Assembly: GCF_004118855.1 (NCBI RefSeq)
Contig: NZ_PDKF01000004.1
Coordinates: forward strand, 221,911-285,910
Length of the DNA stretch: 64,000 nucleotides
From: Arcobacter sp. CECT 8983
Lineage (GTDB): Bacteria > Campylobacterota > Campylobacteria > Campylobacterales > Arcobacteraceae
Reading direction: 5' to 3'
Shown: positions 1 to 9,473 of the stretch, in pieces
Layout of the letters: the number at the start of each line of letters is the position of its first letter
Numbering within the stretch: the stretch's first letter is position 1
Notes under the pieces: model-generated
What the model was told of the DNA's origin: nothing
Database searches by the model: none
What the model saw: the letters and a program-made list of their open reading frames with translations, nothing else
Made by a program: the position numbers and the translations under genes

Positions 1-563
1 ATGGCATCATTGTAGGCATCATGCTTTCCTAAAGAGGGAATTTTCAACTCTTTTAAAATTGTGTCAAACCTTAAATCTATATTACTTTGTGGAATAGCTT
101 CAATTTTCCAATCATGATAAATAGCAGATACTTCGTAAGCCTTATTTGGCAGTTTTATACCTAGTTTTGGTTTTAGATATTTATTTATCATGGAAATATC
201 AAACTCTAAATAATATCCCACAAGTTTTCTATTTCCAATAAATTCTAAAAACTCTTCTATTACAGTATCAATATCTTCAGCTTCAAGTAAATCACACTCT
301 CTTATATGGTGAACTTTAATTGCTTCTACTTGAAGTTTGGTTTCTGGTTTTACAAATCTTACAAATTTTTTACTTGAAAGGATTGTATTATTTTTTATAA
401 TAACTGCACCAATAGATATAATATCGTCTTTTAAAGGATTTAATCCTGTAGTTTCACAATCAAAACAAACAAATTCATCATCTATAGATTTATCAAATAA
501 ATAAGAGAACTTTTCATTGTTTAGATTTTTTTTATTAAAATAGTTTTGTATTTTTTTAAACAT
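1..563 (-). CDS. DnaQ-like 3'-5' exonuclease, C-terminus cut by window edge
   Basis: This is the start of a DEDDh exonuclease resembling the epsilon subunit of DNA polymerase III; the ATG is at 563 and the frame is still open at base 1. Translation shows the first metal-binding motif (FDCETTGLNP, Asp-x-Glu) near residue 35, a middle region with VGYYLEFD, and the final GKHDAYNDA motif with the catalytic His and Asp at the very edge. Its first 8 bases overlap the 3' end of the upstream cNMP/CBS/DUF294 gene, so the two are translationally coupled. A close paralogue lies at 6897-7529 next to the same partner type. Such exonucleases are often next to DUF294 genes; the substrate is unknown. Confidence 0.9.
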   Translation of the reverse strand, partial: MFKKIQNYFNKKNLNNEKFSYLFDKSIDDEFVCFDCETTGLNPLKDDIISIGAVIIKNNTILSSKKFVRFVKPETKLQVEAIKVHHIRECDLLEAEDIDTVIEEFLEFIGNRKLVGYYLEFDISMINKYLKPKLGIKLPNKAYEVSAIYHDWKIEAIPQSNIDLRFDTILKELKIPSLGKHDAYNDA

Positions 564-2400
564 AATTCAACTTATAATGATTTTCTAATTTTTTCTTTAA
601 TTTATTTACAATTTTGAAACTATCTTTTAATAAATCTTTTTCCATTATAGTTAAAGTATCAGGATCAATATAATTATCAATTACTTGCCCTGAATCTAAT
701 TTTTCAATATTTGATTTTAATTTCAAAGAACATAAGTAGTTAAATGCTTCTGTTAGTTCATCTGCAAAATCTTCAGTGAATACTTTTTTATCTGTTAACT
801 CTTTTATTCTTTTAAGAGTATTTGCACGCATAAGTTTATTTTCTAATGAAAGTGCTCTAATTCCTTGAACAACAATAAAAATACCACCTCTTTTTATATC
901 TAATTCATGTTCATGCTCTTTATTTTTTGAATCAAAAACAAAGCCATCAAAGAATCCTAAAGGAACATCAAAGTCCATAACTATTTTTGCAAAATGCATA
1001 AAGAAACTTTTTGAGTCAGAACAAACTTTGAACATAAATTGTTTTAATTCATCTAAAAGTTCTCTATCTCCTGAAGCACATATTGCATCATAAAAAATTG
1101 CTAAATTCATATAACTATCTGGTTCTGGCTTGTTGATCCAGTCATAAATTAAGTCTTTGAACTCTTGTTGTGTTCTGCACCAGTAAGAGTTTGAAAGCAT
1201 AATATTACCTTCACATCTAGGAAAACCAAAATCAACTAATGTTTCAGTATATGAAGATGTAAATTTTTCTAATTCTTCTTTTGTGATACTACACTCATCT
1301 GAAATAATTAAGGCATTATCTTGGTCTGTTTTTAAAACTTGTTCACCTCTACCTTCACTTCCCATAACAATAAGTGAAGATTTTCCTATTAGCTCTTTTG
1401 GTGCTGTCATAATAAAAAGTTTATTCATAACTTTTCTATTTAATTGGTTGATTAATTTAGATATAAATGAAACCTTCACACCTTTTGCGTATAAAGATTT
1501 TATAATTTTTAATAACGATTGACTGGCAATCTTTAGTTCTTCAATAGTATTTGCTCTTGTAATTTCATTTGATACAGAAAAAGTATGAGTTGCAAAGAAA
1601 GAAGATAATGATATCTGGTCTAAAATACCAACTATTTCGTTATTATTATCTTTAACAACTAATCTTTTTAACCCATGTTTTGTCATTAGTAATTGGGCAT
1701 TAAATAAAAAGTCATTTTCATTTACATATTTTAATCCAGAATTAGATATTTTTCCAACACTATCATCAAAACTCATTCTATTTAAAATCACTTTTTCTCT
1801 AAAATCTGAATCAGTAACTATATGAATCTCTTTGTTTTCATCTTCAAGTAAAAGTGTAGGAACCTTTGCTTCTTTTAATTTTGTAACAGCTTCAAAAATA
1901 GAAGTCTCAAAAGGTAAAATTAGTGCTTCATGTACTCTTGCATCTTTAACTTTTGCAATCATTAAATTTGCTAACTCTTTATTTTTTTCGTGATGAATAT
2001 TTCCATTTAATTTTTGAGAAATTGATTGAAAGAAAAAGCTTTCTAAAGTAGGATTCTCATGTAAAACTTTAATAAATACTTCTCTAGGTAGGGTATAACA
2101 AATAGTTTCTTCTTTTGTAACAAATTTATGTTTAGAAAAGTTTTCAATTAATGAAACAGAATCAAAAAATTCTTGGTTCGAATAAAATGCTAAAACCTCT
2201 TTTTCTTCATTCTTTTCTTGAACTATACCTTTTATAATAAAATATAAAAACTCTGGTTCTTGTGAAAAGTTTTGGATTATTTCATCTTTTTTTAAATAGA
2301 CAATATCAAGGTTGTCTGCGAAGTACTCTAATTGAGATTTTGTAAGTTTATCAAAGGGATGAATCGCTTTTAAAAAGTTTACTTGTTCTTGTATGCTCAT
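556..2400 (-). CDS. cNMP-binding / CBS / DUF294 nucleotidyltransferase-like signalling protein
   Basis: A 614-residue soluble protein of the DUF294 signal-transduction family. Domains in order: a cyclic-nucleotide-binding-like fold (about residues 10-130), a pair of CBS domains (about 150-275), a DUF294 nucleotidyltransferase domain with motif GSEGRGEQ at 347-354 and the metal-binding pair Asp359/Asp361 in TDQDNA, then the DUF294 C-terminal helical domain. Proteins of this type commonly accompany acetate/solute symporters and DnaQ-like exonucleases, as here, but their reaction is not established. It is paralogous to 7529-9346, and the two copies bracket the two actP operons. A regulatory role in carbon uptake is inferred only from position. 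Confidence 0.88.
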   Translation of the reverse strand: MSIQEQVNFLKAIHPFDKLTKSQLEYFADNLDIVYLKKDEIIQNFSQEPEFLYFIIKGIVQEKNEEKEVLAFYSNQEFFDSVSLIENFSKHKFVTKEETICYTLPREVFIKVLHENPTLESFFFQSISQKLNGNIHHEKNKELANLMIAKVKDARVHEALILPFETSIFEAVTKLKEAKVPTLLLEDENKEIHIVTDSDFREKVILNRMSFDDSVGKISNSGLKYVNENDFLFNAQLLMTKHGLKRLVVKDNNNEIVGILDQISLSSFFATHTFSVSNEITRANTIEELKIASQSLLKIIKSLYAKGVKVSFISKLINQLNRKVMNKLFIMTAPKELIGKSSLIVMGSEGRGEQVLKTDQDNALIISDECSITKEELEKFTSSYTETLVDFGFPRCEGNIMLSNSYWCRTQQEFKDLIYDWINKPEPDSYMNLAIFYDAICASGDRELLDELKQFMFKVCSDSKSFFMHFAKIVMDFDVPLGFFDGFVFDSKNKEHEHELDIKRGGIFIVVQGIRALSLENKLMRANTLKRIKELTDKKVFTEDFADELTEAFNYLCSLKLKSNIEKLDSGQVIDNYIDPDTLTIMEKDLLKDSFKIVNKLKKKLENHYKLNYV

Positions 2401-2460
2401 ATTTAAGTCTCTATTATTAATTTATTAATTCATTATATTTGAAATTAATAATAAAAACCT

Positions 2461-2493
2461 TTAAAATCAAAGAGAAAATCTCTTTGATTTTAA
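2461..2493 (-). terminator. Hairpin terminator after first actP operon
   Basis: Perfect inverted repeat of 15 bases per arm with a 3-base loop (arms 2461-2475 and 2479-2493), immediately 3' of the actP stop at 2497 on the minus strand. The A/T-rich outer arms give a U-rich tail in the transcript. It separates the symporter operon from the DUF294 gene. Confidence 0.7.
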
Positions 2494-2496
2494 GTA

Positions 2497-4146
2497 TTAG
2501 TGATCAACTGCTCCAGCTGCACCAATACCAGTATTTGCTCTAATATTTTGAGCTCTAAATAATTCTTTTTCTGCTTTTCCTCTTTCACTACTATCAGTCT
2601 TAGAGAAGAACCAGATTGAAATAAATGCAACTGTTACAGAGAATAGTGCAGGGTGTTTATAAGGGAATAAAGCTTCTTCATTTCCTAAAATTTGTACCCA
2701 TACAATTGGTCCAACTATTACAAGAGTAACAGCAGTAATAAGACCAGTTAATCCACCTAAGAATGCACCTCTAGTTGTTAATCCTCTCCAATAAATAGAT
2801 AAGAATAAAATTGGGAAGTTTGCAGATGCTGCAATACCAAATGCAAGCCCTACCATATATGCAATATTTTGTTGTTCAAATGCAATACCAAGTAATACTC
2901 CAACAAAACCAACAACTACAACAGTAATTCTAGAGATTTTTACAACTTGTTCATCTGTAGCATTAGGATTAATTACATTAGAGTAAAGGTCATGAGAAAT
3001 AGCTGATGCTCCACTTAAAGTAAGACCAGATACAACTGCTAAGATTGTAGCAAATGCAACTGCTGAAATAAATCCTAAAAATGCATTTCCACCTAGCATA
3101 TGTGATAAGTGAATAGATGCCATATTGTTTCCACCAAATAGTTTACCATCTGTAAAGTATTGTGCACCTGCATCAGTATTTAAAAATGCAATTGCTCCAA
3201 ATCCAACGATAGTAATAATAATCCAGAAGTAACCAACAAAACCAGTTGCATAAACAACAGATTTTCTAGCTTCTTTAGCATTTCCAACTGTAAAGAATCT
3301 CATAAGTACATGTGGTAAACCAGCAGTACCAAACATAAGTGCCATACCTAAAGAAATAGCTGAAATTGGGTCAGAAATAAATCCACCAGGACTTAGAATT
3401 GACTCTTTATCTTTGTGGTTTTCACTTGCAGCTACAGCTAAGCTTTCAAAGTTGAAGTTAAAGTGATATAAAACCATAACAGCCATAAAAGAAACCCCAG
3501 AAAGAAGTAAACAAGCTTTTATAATTTGTACCCAAGTAGTTGCAAGCATACCACCAAAAGTTACATAGATAATCATCATTACACCAACTAAAATTACAGC
3601 AAATTCATACTCCATCCCAAAAAGTACTTGAATTAGCTTTCCAGCCCCAACCATTTGTGCAATAAGATATAAAACAACAACTGAAAGTGTCCCGAATGCA
3701 GCTAATGTTCTAATCTCTTTTTGTGATAATCTATAAGCAGCGATATCAGCAAAAGTAAACTTACCAAGGTTTCTTAGTTTTTCAGCCATAAAGAAAAGAA
3801 TAATTGGCCAACCAACTAAAAATGAAACAGCATAAATAACACCATCATACCCTTTTAAGTATATAAGTCCTGAAACTCCAAGGAATGCAGCAGCAGACAT
3901 ATAGTCACCTGCAATTGCTAAACCATTTTGGAAACCTGTAATTCCTCCACCTGCTGTATAAAAATCACTAGCAGATTTTGTTCTTCTTGCAGCCCAAACT
4001 GTTAATCCTAAAGTAAAAACAATAAATGCAAAAAACATTATAATTGCAGGAATGTTTAACTCTCTTTTTGTAGCCTCAAAGCTTGCATCACCAGCTGCAA
4101 ATGCAGATAGTGCAATAATTGAAATAAGTGCTAATACTCTTAACAT
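2497..4146 (-). CDS. actP: Cation/acetate symporter ActP-like (copy 1)
   Basis: A 549-residue sodium:solute symporter (SSS family) of the ActP type, which imports acetate and related short-chain carboxylates with a cation. The N-terminus looks like a signal/first membrane segment ending at AFAAGD, as in E. coli ActP, followed by about 13 hydrophobic helices. Family motifs seen include [21 protein letters not shown] and [15 protein letters not shown]. The start ATG overlaps the stop of the DUF485 gene by one base (TAATG), matching the yjcH-actP arrangement of E. coli. It is highly similar over its whole length to the copy at 4760-6409, so the two probably arose by tandem duplication. Exact substrate is not readable from sequence. 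Confidence 0.92.
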   Translation of the reverse strand: MLRVLALISIIALSAFAAGDASFEATKRELNIPAIIMFFAFIVFTLGLTVWAARRTKSASDFYTAGGGITGFQNGLAIAGDYMSAAAFLGVSGLIYLKGYDGVIYAVSFLVGWPIILFFMAEKLRNLGKFTFADIAAYRLSQKEIRTLAAFGTLSVVVLYLIAQMVGAGKLIQVLFGMEYEFAVILVGVMMIIYVTFGGMLATTWVQIIKACLLLSGVSFMAVMVLYHFNFNFESLAVAASENHKDKESILSPGGFISDPISAISLGMALMFGTAGLPHVLMRFFTVGNAKEARKSVVYATGFVGYFWIIITIVGFGAIAFLNTDAGAQYFTDGKLFGGNNMASIHLSHMLGGNAFLGFISAVAFATILAVVSGLTLSGASAISHDLYSNVINPNATDEQVVKISRITVVVVGFVGVLLGIAFEQQNIAYMVGLAFGIAASANFPILFLSIYWRGLTTRGAFLGGLTGLITAVTLVIVGPIVWVQILGNEEALFPYKHPALFSVTVAFISIWFFSKTDSSERGKAEKELFRAQNIRANTGIGAAGAVDH

Positions 4147-4460
4147 TACATTACATCCTTTACATCATCTTTTATGTCATTAATTAAATCTTCAAACTCA
4201 CCATTTGCTTTTTTTACATAAACAAGTGTAGTTAAGAAACTAATGATTAAAATTGCTAATGCAATAGGGAATGCTATTGTAGTTACACCATCTCCTATTT
4301 TTGTTGCCAGTATTTCTTTGTTAAATGCAATTGTTAAAATATATGCATAAAACATAACTAGAACAAAAATCCCTAGTTTGATTCCTAAGCTGTTCTTTTT
4401 TGAAACCAATTCATCGTATTTAGGATTGTTTTCAATCCTTTCAACTAATTCATCCTTCAT
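4146..4460 (-). CDS. DUF485 family membrane protein (YjcH-like, copy 1)
   Basis: A 104-residue inner-membrane protein with two hydrophobic segments, of the DUF485/YjcH family that is nearly always encoded just upstream of actP. I place the start at 4460 rather than at an in-frame ATG six codons upstream. A good Shine-Dalgarno (GAAGGGG) sits just before 4460, and the resulting protein ([18 protein letters not shown]) aligns end to end with the 104-residue paralogue at 6409-6723. It probably helps the symporter fold or work, but this is not established. Confidence 0.88.
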   Translation of the reverse strand: MKDELVERIENNPKYDELVSKKNSLGIKLGIFVLVMFYAYILTIAFNKEILATKIGDGVTTIAFPIALAILIISFLTTLVYVKKANGEFEDLINDIKDDVKDVM

Positions 4461-4548
4461 CTTTTCCCCTTCTATCAATCTACTCTTATTAAAACTAATA
4501 AGATAAATTAATACTTATAATTTGTTTAGCAATAAGCTATGGTAATGG

Positions 4549-4565
4549 GTAGCATCAACATAGCA
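4549..4565 (-). promoter_or_regulatory. Tandem hexamer operator candidate (TGCTAT-N5-TGCTAC)
   Basis: Read on the minus strand this is TGCTAT, five bases, TGCTAC: a direct repeat with an 11-base period, 89-105 bases upstream of the copy-1 DUF485 start. The same arrangement is found at 6852-6868 and 11694-11710, in each case upstream of a symporter operon. Direct hexamers one helical turn apart are typical of OmpR/PhoB-type regulators, and such a regulator is encoded at 11795-12457; the pairing is inference. Confidence 0.5.
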
Positions 4566-4704
4566 TAATAAACAATTAAAATTATACATATAAAAAAATT
4601 AATTTAAACAAAAATTGTACATTAAAAGTAAGAAAAGATAAAAGATTAGAAAAAATATGATGTTTAAAAATGACCACTTTTTGGGCTTTATGGAAGTTTA
4701 TTGT

Positions 4705-4732
4705 TCAAAGAAGGCTTTTAAACCCTCTTTGA
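4705..4732 (-). terminator. Possible terminator after second actP operon
   Basis: Imperfect hairpin: TCAAAGA at 4705-4711 pairs with TCTTTGA at 4726-4732, with one mismatch then a GG/CC pair toward the loop. It lies 3' of the actP copy-2 stop (4760) on the minus strand. There is no long U-tract, so this is weaker than the other terminators in the window. Confidence 0.4.
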
Positions 4733-4759
4733 TGTACTATAATTGTACAAAATGTACTT

Positions 4760-6409
4760 TTAGTGATCAACTGCTCCTGCAGCTCCAAAACCAGTTTGCG
4801 CTCTAATATTTTGAGCTTCAAAAGCTTTTTCTTCATCTTTTGCTCTTTGAGACTTATCTGTAATTGAGAAGAACCAAATTGCAATAAATGCTGCTGTAAC
4901 AGAGAATAGTGCAGGGTGTTTATAAGGGAATAAAGCTTCTTCATTTCCTAAAATTTGTACCCATACAATTGGTCCAATAACAACTAAAATAACAGCAGTT
5001 GCTAAACCAACTATTCCACCAATGAATGCACCTCTTGTAGTTAATTTTCTCCAATAAATTGATAAGAATAAAATTGGGAAATTTGCTGATGCTGCAATAG
5101 CAAATGCAAGTCCTACCATAAATGCAATATTTTGTTGCTCAAAGGCAATACCTAATACAACACCAACAATACCAATTACAATAACAGCAATTTTAGAAAC
5201 TCTAATTTCTTGTTCTTCTGTAGCATTTGGATTAATAACTGATGCATAAAGGTCATGTGAAATTGCAGAAGCTCCAGCAAGTGTAAGTCCAGCAACAACT
5301 GCTAAGATTGTAGCAAATGCAACAGCTGAAATAAATCCTAAGAAAATATTACCACCAACAATATGTGATAAGTGAATTGCAGCCATATTATTTCCACCAA
5401 ATAGTTTTCCATCAACAAAGTATTGAGCACCTGCATCTGAATTTAAGAAAACAATTGCCCCAAGACCAATAACAGCAATAACTAAGTAAAAATAACCAAT
5501 AAATCCAGTTGCATAAACAACAGATTTTCTAGCTTCTTTTGCATTACCAACTGTAAAGAATCTCATAAGTACGTGTGGAAGACCAGCAGTACCAAGCATT
5601 AATGCAAGTCCTAAAGAAATAGCTGAGATTGGGTCAGAAATAAAGCCACCAGGAGCCATAATAGCTTGACCTTTTTCATGTGATTCAACAGCTTTTGTTG
5701 CTAATGCTTCAAAAGAGAATCCAAAATGACTTAATACCATGAATCCCATAAATGATACACCAGAAAGTAGTAAAACAGCTTTGATAATTTGTACCCAAGT
5801 AGTTGCAAGCATACCACCAAAAGTTACATAAATAATCATCATTACACCAACTAATAATACTGCATACTCATACTCTAATCCAAATAATACTTGAATAAGT
5901 TTACCTGAACCAACCATTTGTGCAATAAGATATAAAGTAACAACTGCTAATGAACCAAATGCAGCAAGTGTTCTAATCTCTTTTTGACCTAATCTAAATG
6001 CAGCAATATCTGTAAATGTAAACTTACCTAAGTTTCTTAATCTTTCAGCAAGTAAAAATAAAATTACAGGCCATCCAACTAAAAATCCAACTGCATAGAT
6101 TAAACCATCATAACCACTTAAATAAACAAGTCCAGAAATACCAAGGAATGAAGCTGCAGACATATAGTCTCCTGCAATTGCCATACCATTTTGGAAACCA
6201 GAAATACCACCACCAGCAGTATAGAAATCACTAGCAGATTTTGTTTTTTTAGCTGCCCAATAAGTGATACCTAAAGTAGCACCAACAAAAATAAAGAACA
6301 TTATGATTGCTGGAATATTAAGTTCTCTTTGTGTTGCTTCAAAGTTAGCATCACCTGCTGCAAATACTGAAACAGCAAAGATTGATAGAAGTGCTAATAT
6401 TTTAAACAT
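4760..6409 (-). CDS. actP: Cation/acetate symporter ActP-like (copy 2)
   Basis: A 549-residue SSS-family symporter, the same length as copy 1 and alignable with it throughout (same [18 protein letters not shown] and [22 protein letters not shown] segments, and near-identical C-termini ending GAAGAVDH). It begins with a signal-like hydrophobic stretch and has about 13 membrane helices. It overlaps the upstream DUF485 gene by one base. Retention of two complete copies suggests different expression or affinity rather than redundancy; that is inference. Confidence 0.92.
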   Translation of the reverse strand: MFKILALLSIFAVSVFAAGDANFEATQRELNIPAIIMFFIFVGATLGITYWAAKKTKSASDFYTAGGGISGFQNGMAIAGDYMSAASFLGISGLVYLSGYDGLIYAVGFLVGWPVILFLLAERLRNLGKFTFTDIAAFRLGQKEIRTLAAFGSLAVVTLYLIAQMVGSGKLIQVLFGLEYEYAVLLVGVMMIIYVTFGGMLATTWVQIIKAVLLLSGVSFMGFMVLSHFGFSFEALATKAVESHEKGQAIMAPGGFISDPISAISLGLALMLGTAGLPHVLMRFFTVGNAKEARKSVVYATGFIGYFYLVIAVIGLGAIVFLNSDAGAQYFVDGKLFGGNNMAAIHLSHIVGGNIFLGFISAVAFATILAVVAGLTLAGASAISHDLYASVINPNATEEQEIRVSKIAVIVIGIVGVVLGIAFEQQNIAFMVGLAFAIAASANFPILFLSIYWRKLTTRGAFIGGIVGLATAVILVVIGPIVWVQILGNEEALFPYKHPALFSVTAAFIAIWFFSITDKSQRAKDEEKAFEAQNIRAQTGFGAAGAVDH

Positions 6410-6723
6410 TATAACTCATCCTTTACATCTTTTCTTACTTTCTCAATTAAGTCTTCAAACTCACCATTTGCTCTTTTTACATAAATTAATGTTGTAAAAA
6501 AACTAACTATAATAATAGCTGCTGCAATAGGAAATGCTATTGTCATTACACCTTCTCCTGTTTTCATTGCTAAAACAGCTGGTTCAAATGCAATAGTTAA
6601 GATGAATGCATAAAAAATTACAAGTACAAAAATTGCAAGTTTTAATGCGAAACTAGATCTTTTTTTTACTAAGTTTTGGTAATTAGGATTAGCTTTAATT
6701 TTAGCCACTAATTCGTCATTCAT
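6409..6723 (-). CDS. DUF485 family membrane protein (copy 2)
   Basis: A 104-residue protein with two hydrophobic helices, paralogous to 4146-4460 ([21 protein letters not shown] against [21 protein letters not shown]). The start at 6723 has AAAGGAC a few bases upstream. The stop overlaps the actP copy-2 start, so the pair forms an operon. The upstream region holds the palindromic double operator at 6852-6885. Confidence 0.87.
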   Translation of the reverse strand: MNDELVAKIKANPNYQNLVKKRSSFALKLAIFVLVIFYAFILTIAFEPAVLAMKTGEGVMTIAFPIAAAIIIVSFFTTLIYVKRANGEFEDLIEKVRKDVKDEL

Positions 6724-6851
6724 AGTCGTCCTTTCTAATAAAAATATTTAAATATTATACATGAGATTATAAATAGAACAATATTTTAGTTGACTATTAA
6801 GTCAATTTTAAGTGAAGAAAAGCCCATCGTAACGATTTGTTACATGTAAAA

Positions 6852-6868
6852 GTAGCAATAAAATAGCA
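6852..6868 (-). promoter_or_regulatory. Tandem hexamer operator candidate (TGCTAT-N5-TGCTAC)
   Basis: Minus-strand TGCTAT, TTTAT, TGCTAC with an 11-base period, 129-145 bases upstream of the copy-2 DUF485 gene. An inverted partner (TGCTAT-N5-TGCTAT on the plus strand) abuts it at 6869-6885. It has the same spacing as the sites at 4549 and 11694. Confidence 0.5.
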
Positions 6869-6884
6869 TGCTATTTTATTGCTA
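6853..6884. repeat. Perfect 32-bp palindrome (double tandem-hexamer site or terminator)
   Basis: Two 16-base arms (6853-6868 and 6869-6884) are exact reverse complements with no spacer. It lies 3' of the exonuclease gene ending at 6897 and 130-160 bases upstream of the copy-2 DUF485 gene. It may act as a terminator. It also contains the tandem hexamer twice in opposite orientation (6852-6868 on minus, 6869-6885 on plus), so it may be a symmetric operator. The two readings are not exclusive. Confidence 0.6.
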
Positions 6885-6896
6885 TGTAATTGATAT

Positions 6897-7529
6897 TTAT
6901 CCTGTATAGAATGTAGAATTGGCAGGAGCTAAATCTCGTAATTTTAGAAAAATCATAGAGGTCATTATTGCATCATTTAAAGCATCATGTTTTCCAAGTT
7001 CTGGAATATCAAGTTCTTTTAAAATTGTGTCAAATTTTAAATCAACAAATTCATAATCTGAGCTTCTTTTTTTTCTTTTAAAATACATTGATGAAACTTC
7101 AACTTGTCTATTTGGAAGTGATACTCCAATAAGTTCTTTTGTATATTTTGATATCATAGCAATATCAAATTTTATGTAATATCCTACAATAGGACGATTA
7201 CCAATAAATTCAAGAAGTTCAAGTATTGCTTCTTTAGGATCCTTACCATTTTCTAAATCAATAGGTCTTATTTGATGTATTTTGATTGATTCTTCAGTAA
7301 TTTTCATTGATGGCTTAACAAAAATATTTAATGTTTTTCTCATTAAAATTTTATTCTTTTTGATATGTACTGCTCCAATTGAAAGAATTTCATCTTTTTT
7401 TGGATTAAGTCCTGTAGTCTCACAATCAAGACATACATATTCATCTTTTGGTGGTTCATCAAATAAATACTCATACTTCCTATCTAGAAGTTTTTTCTTT
7501 TTCCATGAATTAATTAATTTTTGAAACAT
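6897..7529 (-). CDS. DnaQ-like DEDDh 3'-5' exonuclease
   Basis: A 210-residue exonuclease of the DNA polymerase III epsilon superfamily. The Exo I motif CLDCETTGLNP (Asp-x-Glu) is near residues 37-47, Exo II lies in GYYIKFDIAM, and Exo III is GKHDALNDA with the catalytic His/Asp. The protein is short, with no extra domains, unlike a true replicative epsilon with a polymerase-binding tail. Its start overlaps the stop of the DUF294 gene by one base. Paralogue of the partial gene at 1-563. Likely RNA/DNA turnover or nucleotide signalling; the role is not established. Confidence 0.88.
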   Translation of the reverse strand: MFQKLINSWKKKKLLDRKYEYLFDEPPKDEYVCLDCETTGLNPKKDEILSIGAVHIKKNKILMRKTLNIFVKPSMKITEESIKIHQIRPIDLENGKDPKEAILELLEFIGNRPIVGYYIKFDIAMISKYTKELIGVSLPNRQVEVSSMYFKRKKRSSDYEFVDLKFDTILKELDIPELGKHDALNDAIMTSMIFLKLRDLAPANSTFYTG

Positions 7530-9346
7530 TATGAAATCTTATCAATTTTAAATGTGTATGTTATAAACTTTTTAAAGCTATTAACAATTTTGAAACTATC
7601 TTTTAGTAAATCTCTTTCAATTTTTCCTAAACTATGTGTATCAATTTCATTGTTAATTTCTTTGCCATCTTGTAGTTTTTGTAAGTGAGCTTTTAGTCTT
7701 AAAGTATTTAAAACTTCAAATGCTTCTAAAAGTTCACTTGCTTTTTCCTCTTCTAATACTTTCATATCTTGTAAAATTTTAATTCTTTTTACTGTTGTTG
7801 TTTCTCTAATTCTTTCTCTAAGACATAAACTTCTTATTCCTTGAACAATAGGGAAAACTCCTGTTTTTTTTACATCTATATTGTAAGTTTTTGTCATCAA
7901 GTTTGCAACTGTACTTGGAGTATCAAAAGTTAACGTAGCTTTTGCAAAATATGCCATAAATACATCTTTATCATGTAATTTATTGAATAAATCATCTTTT
8001 AAATTAATTAATAACTTTTTATCCCCTGCAACTGCAAATGAGTCAAAGAAAATTGCTAAGTCCATATAGTTTTGCATATCAGGTGCTTCAATCCATCTTG
8101 CAGTTTCTCTTTTATACTCTTCTACAGTTTTACACCAAAATGGATTTGATACCATAATATTACCTTCACAAGGAGGATAACCAAAATCTATTAATGTATC
8201 AGTTATCTCTTGCATATATTGTCTATATTGCTCTACATCAACACCATTTCTTACAACTAATGCATTATCTTGGTCAGTTTTTATAATTTGTTCGTTTCTT
8301 CCTTCACTTCCCATAACTATAAGACAAGCGCTATTTTGCAACTCTTCGGGAACTATAAACTTATAAATTTTTTTATAAACTTTAGTATTTAATTGTCCTA
8401 TTAAACTTGAAATATGATTTACTTTTACACCTTTAGCATTTAAAGTTTTAACTGTATCAACTAACTCTTCACTTGCTTGTTTTAAGTCTTTTAGTGTTTT
8501 TGCATTTTTAATTTTAGAGTCAACTACATAGGTATGATTTGCAAAATGAGATAATACATCAATTTGTTCTAAAATTCCTAAGATTTCTCCTTTAGAATTT
8601 ACTACACCAACTCTTTTAATATTCTTCTTAATAAGTAATGTTAATGCTTCAAAAAGATAGTCATCAAGATGTACACTTAATATTGGGAAAATAGCTATCT
8701 CTTCAACTGGAATATTTAAATTTCTACCTTCTAATAATACTTTGATTTTTAAAAGTGAGTCAGTAATAATTCCATATTGGTTATTTTCTCCTCTTACAAT
8801 AATAGTTGAAGTATTTCTTTGCATTGATTCATCTATTGCATCAATAAGTTTTGTTCCTTTTTCAACTATACAAGGAGGATGTAAAATTGTATCTTCAACT
8901 TTTGCAATCATAAATGATGAAAGTTCAGAAGCATACTCTTTGTCTTTAAGGCTTTGAAACTTATTAACTAAATTATTTAAAAAGAAGTTTTTAAAGCCAT
9001 CATTTTTTTCAATAAGTTCAAGAAATACTTCTTTTTCAATTTCATAGCAGATTAGGTCTTCATATACTTTAAAAGAGTTCTTTGTTTTACTATAAATTAG
9101 TGAATTAGCATCAAAAGAGTCTTGATAATGAAAGTCCATAAGAACTTGATCTTCATTGTATTCATGAACTATTCCTTTAATAATTACGAAAAAATGATTA
9201 GGTATCTTTTCTGGTGTTATTAAAACCTCACCTTTTGCATAATATGCAATATCCATATGTCTAATACAATAGTCCATTTGTTCTTCTGTTAATAATTCAA
9301 AAGGGTGAATATTTGATAGAAAAGCTTTTTGATCTCGAAGACTCAT
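7529..9346 (-). CDS. cNMP-binding / CBS / DUF294 nucleotidyltransferase-like signalling protein
   Basis: A 605-residue paralogue of 556-2400 with the same order: cNMP-binding-like domain (about 10-130), two CBS domains (about 145-270), DUF294 nucleotidyltransferase with GSEGRNEQ starting at residue 346 and the Asp pair in TDQDNA at 358-360, and the DUF294 C-terminal domain. Both metal Asp residues are kept, so it may be active. It forms a two-gene unit with the exonuclease downstream. It lies between symporter operons, consistent with a link to carbon uptake, although no direct function can be read. Confidence 0.88.
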   Translation of the reverse strand: MSLRDQKAFLSNIHPFELLTEEQMDYCIRHMDIAYYAKGEVLITPEKIPNHFFVIIKGIVHEYNEDQVLMDFHYQDSFDANSLIYSKTKNSFKVYEDLICYEIEKEVFLELIEKNDGFKNFFLNNLVNKFQSLKDKEYASELSSFMIAKVEDTILHPPCIVEKGTKLIDAIDESMQRNTSTIIVRGENNQYGIITDSLLKIKVLLEGRNLNIPVEEIAIFPILSVHLDDYLFEALTLLIKKNIKRVGVVNSKGEILGILEQIDVLSHFANHTYVVDSKIKNAKTLKDLKQASEELVDTVKTLNAKGVKVNHISSLIGQLNTKVYKKIYKFIVPEELQNSACLIVMGSEGRNEQIIKTDQDNALVVRNGVDVEQYRQYMQEITDTLIDFGYPPCEGNIMVSNPFWCKTVEEYKRETARWIEAPDMQNYMDLAIFFDSFAVAGDKKLLINLKDDLFNKLHDKDVFMAYFAKATLTFDTPSTVANLMTKTYNIDVKKTGVFPIVQGIRSLCLRERIRETTTVKRIKILQDMKVLEEEKASELLEAFEVLNTLRLKAHLQKLQDGKEINNEIDTHSLGKIERDLLKDSFKIVNSFKKFITYTFKIDKIS

Positions 9347-9441
9347 ATGAGAATCCTTTATAATATTTTTTTACATTATTATATTGTATGACACTATCTC
9401 TTATAGTAATGTAAAAAAATATTTTATTTTTAGAGTAAAAA

Positions 9442-9467
9442 AAAAGTCAACCCGAAGGTTGACTTTT
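9442..9467 (-). terminator. Strong rho-independent terminator after third symporter
   Basis: Stem of 11 bases per arm (9442-9452 and 9457-9467) with a CGAA/TTCG tetraloop. On the minus strand it is followed by a run of T residues. It lies directly 3' of the symporter stop at 9474. Confidence 0.85.
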
Positions 9468-9473
9468 GAAGGC

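Larger units (their letters stand above)
4461..4759. other. Intergenic region between the two actP operons
   Basis: About 300 bases without a convincing gene. On the minus strand it carries the presumed promoter of the copy-1 DUF485-actP operon, a tandem hexamer site at 4549-4565, and near 4705-4732 an imperfect hairpin that may end the copy-2 operon. Two TGTACA words (near 4616 and 4744) are also present. No RNA gene was seen. Confidence 0.6.

Noticed and set aside
4705-4944. 79-codon minus-strand frame at the end of actP copy 2
   Set aside because: It lies in a different frame over the conserved actP 3' end and has no independent support.
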